NCBI RefSeq assembly: GCF_963855985.1
Contig: NC_087095.1
Location: 15,572,001-15,636,000 of the forward strand
Direction: 5' to 3'
Length of the DNA: 64,000 nucleotides
Source of the DNA: Ostrinia nubilalis
Taxonomy: Eukaryota > Arthropoda > Insecta > Lepidoptera > Crambidae
This document shows positions 10,701 to 22,700 of this stretch, one piece after another; position 1 is the stretch's first letter; every line of letters begins with the position of its first letter. Position numbers and translations under genes: made by a program. Under the pieces are notes generated by a model, which saw nothing but the letters and a program-made list of their open reading frames with translations, ran no database searches and was not told the origin of the DNA.

Positions 10701-13700
10701 AGTTCAGAAACATTATACAGGGTGTCCCAAAAACAATGGATAACCCTGTAACCATCGATAGGCCTCGCTATGGTCTCCCTAACGTCCAATTTTGACCCCA
10801 GTAAAAATATTACCGTTTTCAAGATTTTTAAGTTTTTGTGCATTTTTAGAAAATTGCCACCTGCGATTACTTTTTCTCATGCCATTTCTACAAATGAAGA
10901 TACTTTTCAATCTAGTTTTTTTCCTTATCACAAGGGATAGTTGGCTATCGTTCAAGTACTCGTGTATTTCATCATTCCTCGTGAACCACTGGGCATTCGC
11001 AATATTCCTCAATATGTTGTTCTGCACCCTTTGCAGGCACGCGATATTACTCTTGCTGGCAACTCCCCACAACTGGATACCATATGTCCATATTGGCTTC
11101 AGGATGGAATTGTATATCAGAAGTTTATTGTCCAGGGAGAGAACCGAATTCCTGCCCATCATCCAATATAGATTCCTGAATTTGTGGTTAATTTGGTCTC
11201 TTTTCATTTTTATGTGGTCCTTCCAAGTCAGCCGTCTATCCAAATGAAAGCCGAGGTATTTTACACAGTTGGTCTGAGGCAGAACATTCCTTCCCAGGCA
11301 GACGGGGGGACAGTCTCCTCTCCTCAAAGTGAAAGTTATGTGGTTGGATTTCTGCGCACTGGCTTGTATACGCCATTTATGAAGCCAATCTGACGTAGCA
11401 TTCAGCAGTCTCTGAAGCTTTTCACTTGCTGATATAGGGTCTTTGTCTGCAGCCAAGAAAGCAATATCGTCAGCATATGTAGCAACCGTGACATCATCTG
11501 AAGTCGGCAGGTCTGATGTATAAATATTATATAAGACCGGTCCAAGCACCGACCCTTGGGGAACATCGGCGTTAATGGGATACAGGGAAGATCTGGCCTC
11601 TCCTAGCTTGACCTGGAATAGTCTGTCAGAGAGATAAGATTCCAGGATGTGAAACACTTAGTGTGGTAATCTTTCCTTGATCTTGCAAAGCAATCCCTTG
11701 TGCCAGACTCGATCAAAAGCCTGTTGTACATCTAGAAACGCAGCGGAGCAATATTTTTTACTTTCGAAGCTTTGCCTTGCAGAATTGTATACACGATGAA
11801 CCTGTTCGATGGTCGAATGTGCCTTTCGGAAGCCAAACTGGTGCCCAGGGACAATATCAAACTCACTTAGAAAAATACTGAGTCTTTTCAGAAATATCCT
11901 CTCCCATAGCTTCGAGAGAACTGGGGTTAAGCTTATGAGTCGGTATGACGAGCATTCATGTGGCGGCTTGCCGTCCTAATGTATCATCACAATCTCTGAG
12001 ACCTTCCACAAACTTGGATAACAGGAGGTTCTGAATGTTGCGTTGAACAAGCAGGTCAGAAAGACAATACATTTTCTTGGCAGTTCCTTAAGAATACGCG
12101 GGGTAATCAAATCAAAACCAGGTGCCTTTTTAGGATTCAGTAGTTTGATTTTTAGGATTAGTCGGCCGTTTGGTGTAGTGGTTCAGAACGGACTACTATG
12201 CCGAGAGGTCCCGGGTTCGATTCCCGGCCGGGCAGAAATTGAAATGATGAATTTTAATTTCTGTGACGGGTCTGGGTGTTACTATGTATAATATGTATGT
12301 ATTTAAAAAAAAAAAGTATATAAGTAGTATATCCGTTAAGCTAGCACCCATAACACAAGCATTAAGTTGCTTACTTTGGGGCTAGCTGGCGCTGTGTGAA
12401 ATTGTCCAAAGATTTATAAAAAAAAAAATGACGAGCACCTTATGGGGTGGGATGATTGTTGGGGTCTGTTTAGGAGTTTAGTGGCCTTCTACAACGAATG
12501 CTCCCCCCGTGCAGATGGTGACATTAGTTCAAGGGTTCTCCTCACACTATTATTTTTATGTTCTTCCAGCTTTTATTTTAACGAAAACTTGATATGCACT
12601 GTTTTTTTATTACACCTTTGCGCCTTCTATTTGCGCCGAGTCTAGTAACTGGCGAGCGCAAATACATTTTTATTGCAAAACAGCACCTATCCCTATGACA
12701 TAAGATTCCTTTTAGCTTGACGTGCTGTCGTCTGTACAATAACCCATTGAATTGCCCACAGTCGCTGGCTACGGCTGCTGTTCGGGCGAGAGTTCCCGCG
12801 CGGGGAATTAGCCCATTTGTGGGGCTTTTTATTCGCGGACGGACCGGCGCTGCCCCATCTACACTTCGTGGTCTTGGCTATGCTCATCTCCATACGGACC
12901 ACGCGTGAGTGACGTCATCTAAGCATTATGTTAGTCGTAGCACATTTTAGTAGTAAGCGCGGCGAGCTGAGCACCTGTGGGGCTTCCACGGGTGAGTGAC
13001 GTCATCCAGACATCGTGGCAGAAATAGTCTATTCATTGAGTATGAGTGACCGTGGTGAATTAGCCCATTTGTGGGGCTTTTTATTCGCGGACGGACCAGC
13101 GCTGCCTCATCTACACTTCGTGGTCTTGGCCATGCTTATCTCCATACGGACCACACGTGAGTGTCATGATATTGGACAAAGTTATCCCAAGGATTAGCAC
13201 CGACCACCACCCCAGAGACATTTTAGTGAGAATGATAATTCCGAATTATCTCTTAAAAAAGCTAATAATTAAACGCCTGTTCATCTCCGCGAGTTTAAAT
13301 CGAAAACAAAACACGCACGATGGCCCACCTACAGGATACTATTCGACAAGGCCTCACATACGAGCGAACATTGACTCACGCACGCGTATTCTTGTGTATG
13401 ATGGAAGAAAATAAAGAAAATGGTGTACTAAATACTGTGCAGTATTTAACTGCCTAAAAAATAATAAAAACACAGAATGTACTTTTTAAAGTTGCCTCAA
13501 GACACTGAGAGGTAAATAAGTAGTTAATATTATTCATGATAATTCATGCTAAATCATGTATTTCCTCCGCCATTTTCCGCAGTTTGGCACCTCACGTCAC
13601 ATCATTTTACCGAAGGTCAGCCCTATAGCTTCGGCGCAGTGCCGATCACTGACGTTTGTCAACAAAATGGTGCTTAACTCTTGAGACAGGCTAAATTACA

Positions 13701-16700
13701 CCATATTGTTAATGACATTGAGCATACATTTTTTTAAATACCTTCGCGAAGTAAAACTTCTGTACGTAGTACTTATTATTATTCTGTGATTAAACTAAGT
13801 AACAGTCCAGATTGAAGAACATGACACTATAACATGTATGGTTGCTATGCTCCGATACTTAGACCGGTTCACCGCTACAAATAAGATATTTTTGTCTGCC
13901 GATCGCAGGCGTAAGTTTTAGCGGAGGCCCTAAATCCAACAGTAGACTGCTATAGGTTCAGTTTCCATCAAGGCGGAGCAGAACGGAAAAGAGAGAGGTG
14001 TCGGGTGGACGAACTATGAAATTTCACAGCGGCGGTAGCTCGGTGCGAAGTGGAGTTGTTTAGAGATGTGGAAATAATTTTTTTTTTCAAGATTTATAAT
14101 TTGTTATTATACAAATTACTTATATTCTCGTTTGCCCCTCGTACTAAGCTAAACATGCTTGTATCACGAGTGAACTTACCACAATAGTCGAGCGGCGGCG
14201 GGGACCGACCGTTCGGTTATCGTGGTTTCTTCGTGATTCAAATTCAAAACACGTCTCTGCTCTGCTCCACCTTGGTGGAAACAGGTTCATAAGCTGTAAT
14301 GTTGTAGGATGTCTGTTTTGTATGAACTAATGAGATATTCTTGGTTTTTTTATCAGTGCTGGAGTCAAAAGCGTGCGGCGCATTGTCAGCGCTCATGTAG
14401 CCATCGCCCGTGTCATCATACTATGCTATTTTTTGTGGTGTACCTTAAGTCCCTTTATTACTCTTTTATTTTTATTTTAATATTTGACGATTTGTAAGCA
14501 CTATTTATAATAGTCCATGCAAATAAAGGATTTTTGATTTTGTCCAGTAATGTTGTTGGTTGCCTGTTCTGTATATTCTGATGAGATATTGTTGTTTTTT
14601 CAGTGCTGGAGTCAGAAGCGGGCGGCGCCTTATCAGCTCTAATGCGTCCGTCGCCGGTGTCAGTGGGTCACGTGCTCGCGTTAGCGCTGCACCTGCGCGC
14701 GCCGCTCTCGCACCCGCGCCCCGCGCCGCCGCGCCGCGCGCTGAGCAGGCGAGTGTCGACCTTAGCAAGGAGAATATAGGGTTGATTGTCGCAGGACGAA
14801 CGGCTGGTCATAGGAGCCACAGTCGCAAAGCGGTCGGCAACCGCGCGCCGCATGCTACTACAAATCACATCGCGAGTGTCGACCTTAGCGCGTAGAATAT
14901 AGGGGCGATTGTCGCAGGACGATCGGTTGGCCATAAGAGCCACAGTCGCAGAGCGCGCGGCAACCGCGGCCTGCGCGATCGTGAATTGTTTTACATACAT
15001 AATAGTAGCAGGCGAGTGTGCACCTTAGCGCGGAGAATATAGGGGCGATTGTCGCAGGACGAGCGGCCGGTCATAAGGACCACAGTCGCGCGGCAACCGC
15101 GGCCTGCGCGATCGTGAATTGTTTTACATACATAATGCAGTAGTAGGCGAGTGTGAACCCTCGCGCGGAGACTATACGGGCGTTTGTCGCAGGACGAACG
15201 GCCGGTCATAAGAGCCACAGTCGCAGAGCGCGCGGCAACCGCGCTCGCGCGATCGTGAATTGTTTTACATACACAATGCAGTAGCAGGCGAGTGTGCACC
15301 TTAGCGCGGAGACTTTACGGGCGATTGTCGCAGGACGAGCGGCTGGCCATAAGAGCTACAGTCGCAGAGCGCGCGGCAACCGCGCTCGCGCGATCGTGAA
15401 TTGTTTTACATACATAATAGTAGCAGGCGAGTGTGCACCTTAGCAAGGAGACTATAGGGGCGATTGTCGCAGGACGAGCGGCCGGTCATAAGAGCCACAG
15501 TCGCAGAGCGTGCGGCAACGCTCGCGCGATCGTGAAATGTTTTACATACATAATGCAGTAGTAGGCGAGTGTGCACCTTAGCAAGGAGACTATACGGGCG
15601 ATTGTCGCAGGACGAGCGGCTGGCCATAAGGACCACAGTTAGCAACGGCGCGCCGCGTGATTCTACAACTCACATCGCGAGTGTGCACCCTCGTGCGTAG
15701 ACTTTAGGGGTGATAGTCGCAGGACGAGCGGCTGACCATAAGGACCACAGTCGCGCGGCAACCGCGGCCTGCGCGATCGTGAATTGTTTTACATACATAA
15801 TGCAGTAGTAGGCGAGTGTGCACCTTAGCGCGGAGACTTTACGGGCGATTGTCGCAGGACGAGCGGCCGGTCATAGGAGCCACAGTCGCGCGGCAACCGC
15901 GGCTTGCGCGATCGTGAATTGTTTTACTTACATAATGCAGTAGCCGACCTTAGCGCGGAGACTATAGGGGCGATTGTCGCAGGACGAGCGGCCGGTCATA
16001 AGGACCACAGTCGCGCGGCAACCGCGGCGCGTCGTTTCTACAACTCGCATCTCGAGTGTGCACCCTCGTGCGTAGACTTTACGGGCGATTGTCGCAGGAC
16101 GAGCGGCTGGGCATTAGGACCACAGTCGCGCGGCAACCGCGGCCTGCGCGATCGTGAATTGTTTTACTTACATAATGCAGTAGCCGACCTTAGCGCGGAG
16201 ACTATAGGGGCGATTGTCGCAGGACGAGCGGCCGGTCATAAGGACCACAGTCGCGCGGCAACCGCGGCGCGTCGTTTCTACAACTCGCATCTCGAGTGTG
16301 CACCCTCGTGCGTAGACTTTACGGGCGATTGTCGCAGGACGAGCGGCTGGGCATTAGGACCACAGTCGCGCGGCAACCGCGGCCTGCGCGATCGTGAATT
16401 GTTTTACTTACATAATGCAGTAGCCGACCTTAGCGCGGAGACTATAGGGGCGATTGTCGCAGGACGAGCGGCCGGTCATAAGGACCACAGTCGCGCGGCA
16501 ACCGCGGCGCGTCGTTTCTACAACTCGCATCTCGAGTGTGCACCCTCGTGCGTAGACTTTACGGGCGATTGTCGCAGGACGAGCGGCTGGGCATTAGGAC
16601 CACAGTCGCGCGGCAACCGCGGCCTGCGCGATCGTGAATTGTTTTACATACATAATGCAGCTCCAGGCCAGTGTGCACCTTAGCGCAGAGACTATAGGGG

Positions 16701-19700
16701 CGATTGTCGCAGGACGAGCGGCTGGGCATAAGGACCACAGTCGCGCGGCAACCGCGGCCTGCGCGATCGTGAATTGTTTTACATACATAATGCAGCTCCA
16801 GGCCAGTGTGCACCTTCACAAACTTTACGGGCGATTTGTAGTGTGTACGCATCCTTTCCTCATATTAGGCAAACCACTAGAATAATCTTCATTCTTACGA
16901 ATAAACCTACAGTGCGCACATCTAACTGTTTCATTGTGTCTCCCGATCGTCACACATTACATGGCGACCCTGCCAGTGCTGCCCACGGGCAGCGCTGCGC
17001 AATCAATCAAACAATAAAAAATTAATTATGTGAATTTGTGAACGGACCGAATTATAAAAGACTCGTCTACAAATTAAATATGAAGTGAAAATTTTTGGTG
17101 AATTATGGAGACCAAATTTTGAATGGCATAAGATGGAAAATTGTGTCTCCCGATCGTCACACATTACAGATTGTCGCAAGACGAGCGGCTGGTCATAAGA
17201 GCCAAAGTCGCAGAATGCGCGGCAACCGCGACTCGTCCGATTCTACAAGTCACGCCATGAGCGTAAACCGCGTCGTGAAATGTACTTGTTAGCTTTACAT
17301 AATACAGCGCCGAATTAAGACTACTTGATGCCCTAACAAAATAGTCCGGCACCTTAGTTACATTCGCTGAATTTGCAGAAAATACACTGGTCATCACAAA
17401 AATTGACCTTCCCGCGACAAGCACTTTCAAACGTATGCATCCCCACTTCCCACCAATATTGGCACCATTTAAAAGCCTAGTTCTAAACTTCATTTCATTA
17501 AAGGAAAGGTTTTTACCCCAAAAATGTGTCTGTAGAAGAATCCAGAGTCACTTCTTAAAAAAATAGGTAGTTACGCTTGAGCCAAATTTTATGGCTATAA
17601 AACTGTTAAGTTGGGATTAATCACTATCCATCTGTTAAAGAGGACACGTGAGATCATTATTTGGTTTTATAACCATAAATATTGGTCTAATTGATCCCAG
17701 ACGTGAACCCAAAGTGAGGTCTTTTTTCAAGTCACAATTATTGTATATTATGTTAGAAACGAGTTTTCCTGTAAAACGTAGGTGGGCCGATTTTTGTGAT
17801 GACCAGTGTAGTTTTTATGTGATAGCAAATCAAAGCGCTCCATGAGTTCTTAGCTAAAAACCTTAACAAACTTGTTTTAATTTGCAGTGTTCAATCACCA
17901 GTGGCGACATCTACGTGGGCGCTGGAACAGACGGGCGCGTCGCACGACGGTGACGTCGATTCCGGCTCCGAAGGTATGTAATGTATGTTACGGTTAATGT
18001 GATAAATTGAAAATTATTAATAATAACCGGTTATTATGAATAATTATTACCGACAGTCGCGGTAAAAGTGATAAATTAATCACATTTAACAGTGATTATT
18101 TAATAATTCAACCTTAGTACTAACAAATTTCATAAAAGAGAACAACATCTTGTGTACGTGCTCGTGTACAGCCAAACTTTTGAACGTTTTATCATATATT
18201 AATATAATTTGGTATAATGAGTTTGGAATGTTTCTTGCATAATATTACTTTTCCATGATGCCTATAACATATTGTTTTGATTTAAAGTGAAAAATAGGTT
18301 AAGGTGCGGCGGGGGTGGCCCTTGGGCCACCCCTAAGCCGCCTATTTAGTTTTATACACACATAAATGACCTCATATTAATCACATTTACCAAATCATGC
18401 GGTAATTATTCATAATAACCGGCGATTATTCATAATTTTCATATTTATCACTTTGACCGTAACATGTATACTAATACTTATATCTTTAAAGCGCAGGCTG
18501 TCTTTATAAGTAGTGTACGAATGTTCAGTCGGTCTGTTTTACTTGAGGTGTCACCTTAAACATACGGTTATGATGTCGGCTGTGCAAATCATACGTTCGC
18601 TTCAACCAAAAGACGTCCACTACTGTTGGGCAAGGACGTTCACAATAATAGAAACAGTGCTGCACGTTTATTCGCTTTCTGCGAATTTCATCAAACGGTT
18701 AGCCCATCAAGTGATAGATCAGCCTGCATTACGTTTCCGCTACGTAATCACCACTTAGTCTGCGGGCACGAAATTGGTGACGGTCGAGCGATGGCGATGA
18801 GGAAGGAGTAGTATTGCGATCGTCCCGCTCCGTCGCCGCCCGTCACCATATACTGTCTATGTTGTTGTAATTTCGAACTCCTCCTATGTTCTTCTGATTA
18901 ATTTCGTTGCGGGTCCAATGACAGTTTAACTTTCCCCCGGGACAAACTTGACCTTCATTGGTTGGGTTTTTGTGGCGGACAAGCTGTAGATCCTGGCTAC
19001 ACAGGAGTTGCAGTGGTGGGAACGAGAGGTAGGAATAGTCCCGTTTTTTGTATACAGGGTGTTAGGTAAATGGGTATATGAGCCGACACTAGCCTATGTT
19101 AACATGGTGATATAAATGGTATGGTGAAGTCAGAAAATTGATATCTTAATTTTAATTATTTAAATTTTCATACAAATCGGATTTTATAAAATTTATTTTG
19201 TATGAAAATTAAAATAATTAAAATGAAGATATCAATTTTCTGACTTCACCATACCATTTATATGCCCATGTTAACATGGGCTAGTGTCAGCTCATCCCAA
19301 GTAACATTTTACTCCATTTAAGAGTTCAATAGTCGTTCACATGTACTCCACAAGCTGTGTATGTCAGCTGTATACGAGCTGTATAGCTTGCTATAATGCT
19401 TTTATAGAACCAGTTTGGGCACAAATTAGACAGCTTTAAGTTCACTATGGCTGTACATTAGCAGTATAATAGCATTATAATAGCAGTTTAAGTAGTAACA
19501 TCGTACTTAAGGCTGACTTACGGCACTATATGGGACGCAGTGTGAACCATACAACGTACGTGAGGACAATAAAGAGTAACAAGTGGCAAAATGCACAGCT
19601 TTCAAAGTTATAAAGTCCGACAAAAGTACTCCAATGCTACCTAAAGTTCACGTGTGTCTTAAATTATTTCCACATTTTAATATTAGTTTGGTATTTGTAC

Positions 19701-22700
19701 GTGAGTGCCAAGAGGGAAACAACTCGGGCGGATAATCATTTATGCAAATAATAACACGGGTTTTAAATACTTAATAATGTTAATGCCATTGGGAATGCAA
19801 CTTTATCGTGAAATGTATACATATTTACAGCTAAAATATTTACGCGCCTCTGTAAAAACGCGATATTCATTTTAAAATATTTAAAACTGGCTGAGAGAAA
19901 ATCTACAATTTTTAGTTTTTGATATTGGATTGGCATTATAATTATATTACGGTAATTAATTATAACATGAAACCAAAACTCAATCGCTCTATCTGCGAAT
20001 TTTGTGATAAATCTGCATTAATTTTGGAGATTTATTTGGTAAATATTTTAGGTTATGTAGAACAAAATGGTGGAAATGAAATACGGCTATGTGAACTGTT
20101 ATAACTCCAATTTAATGCGGTGAGCGTATATTAGGTTCACATGTGTTCTGTTAGAATGCTGTTATCTATATGAAGTTCCACATTTGTACCACTACAGCGC
20201 TAATGTCTATTAATTTATTCTAATGTGAACTTATGTACAGCTTTAAGATGTAACTAGTTCAGGTCAATTGTGTATCTTTAATTCTTTCAAATACTGAAAT
20301 TTTAGAGATCCGCAATAAAAATTATTAATGTCCGTTAAATCGCCTAGCCCAGGTACTAATAGTCAAGTATGAATACCTAAAGCATCAGACGGTAGTGTTC
20401 CCGGTTTAAATTCGTTTATTATGCTTGACAATTTATTCAAAGCGGAATGAGGAATACGATTTTCAATAGCCCATGTTCTTATTTTTTTTTGCGAAAGGTT
20501 AAATAATTGTCCAAATCAAAATGGTATTCACTATCACAAGAACTGCAATCATCACACTCTGATATCTGGTATATTTTGAAGGGAAATTTCAGGTTCAGGC
20601 ATAATATTTTCCTCTGCATCATGTACAGAACCACCATGAACAACTAAAAACAGGCTTGGGGAAATGTGTAATAGAATATCACATTCACATTCGTGTTCAG
20701 CTTAAAGCAAATAAGAGTAGTACTTGTGGACAAATAAACTGCTATTGATGTTAATGGACAACACATATAGTCCTTTTAACAGCCTACAGTGTACATGCGA
20801 ACCATTGAAACACTTTTGTACAGATAGTAAAAAAAGGTTATTTTAATTATCACAAACAAGTCCTACTACAGCTACTAGCTGTATAACAGTCTAAAACAAG
20901 TAAACATAACAGCCTTTGGCTTTATAAATGACCACGTGTGTTCTATTAAAATGCTAGCTCTATAACATCGTACAAGTAGGCCGTTAAACAGCGGTTGCCG
21001 TATCTCTACCCTCCTATAATGCTCTTAGTCAGATGGCTGACTAAAGGATAGTTGTTAGAGTATTATAACACCAACAATCGTATAAAAGTATAACTCTACA
21101 CTAGTCTACACTCCTATAAGTCCCTTAGACAGGTATAGGTGTAATTAATTGCAATAATACAGCTTATACATCACGAGTGAACTGTACTAATGCTTTAAGT
21201 ACACATTGGAACTAAATGTGAACTCTTAAATGGAGTAAAATGTTACTTGGGATATACCCATTTACCAAACACCCTGTATAACGCAATGTTGCTATACTAC
21301 AGGTGTACCAGAAGGTGGTGACGTAGCCCGCGAGTTAGCAGCATTAGCTCTGTTACGAGCGAGACTGCCCAACGCCGCGTCCGCGCTCGCCGCCGCCCTG
21401 CCGCGTCCGCCGCCACACATAGCCCAGCCGCTGCAGCAGATCCTGCAGGTAACATATACGCAGGTGTAAAGCCTGGTCCGTGAGCACGTAGAATTTTGTC
21501 CAATGACCCCAAGCTACCCATCCTTATCGCTGCGCACTCACTGCAGGCGCCCGTCGCACAGTCGCGACAGCAATACAATCTTAGCGATAAGGATGGGTAG
21601 CTTGGGGTCATTGGACAAAATTCTACGTGCTCGCAGACCAGACTATAGCAGAGGGTGGTGACGTCACCCGCGAGCTAGCAGCGCTGGCTCTGTTACGAGC
21701 GAGACTGCCCAACGCCGCACATAGCCCAGCCGCTGCAGCAGATCCTGCAGGTAACATATACGCAGGTGTAAAGCCCGGTCTGTGAGCACGTAGAACTTTG
21801 TCCAATGACCCCAAGCTACCCATCCTTATCGCTCGCGCGTAATTATATTGCTGTCGCGACTGTGCGACGGGTGCCTGCAGTGAGTGCGCAGCGATAAGGA
21901 TGGGTAGCTTGGGACAAAATTCTACGTGCTCGCAGACCAGACTATAGGAGAGGGTGGTGACGTCACCCGTGAGCTAGCAGCATTGGCTCTGTTAAGCCTT
22001 GATCACACGTACCGAGTAAACGGGCGAGACGGCTCTCGGCCGAGTACTCGGCGTAATGTTCATACAATCTACTACTACGAGAGCACTGTCTCGCCCGTTT
22101 ACTCGGTACTTATGCCTTGATCACATGTACCGAGCAATCGGGCGAGACAGTATAATGTTTACTCGGTCGAGACAGTTGGGTGAGCGAGTCACATACTTGA
22201 GCGCTCGGCCGAGCACTCGGCGTAATGTTCATACACACCGATTTTTCGGCCGAGAGCACTGTCTCGCCCGTTTGCTCGGTACGTGTGATCAAGGCATTAC
22301 GAGCGAGACTGCCCAACGCCGCGGCCGCGCTCGCCTCACATAGCCCAGCCGCTGCAGCATTTATCAGATTTACATTGCATTTTTATACGTTTCTCAAATG
22401 GGAATCCATCCATCTTAATGACAAATCAATCATTTTACAGTTGGCAGCCCTGCTCCAATGCCGCAACCACGCCCTCATCGACGTTGAAACCGCATTAGAA
22501 GCAGCCGAGGGCCACAGCACCGACAAAGTCGGGAAGCGACAACTGGTCCCCGTCTCCATGATCCCCAAGCGAAGCCCCGCCAAGCAGCCAATCAAGATAC
22601 CCCCCAAAGTCAAGGAGGTCCCGCTCAAAGTCTTCCACCAGGTCGAATGTAAGTCCACCAGTGATCTGCCCTTCTTAGACCCGCTCAGGCTCCGGACAGA

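Noticed and set aside
15904..16683. 259-codon plus-strand frame with three 80-residue repeats
   Set aside because: It lies wholly in satellite DNA with a 240-bp period; openness follows from the period being a multiple of three. No start context, domain or splice link.
15001..16836. CRISPR-like regular repeat spacing
   Set aside because: Repeats are long, contiguous and diverged with no unique spacers, in an animal intron; it is a satellite.
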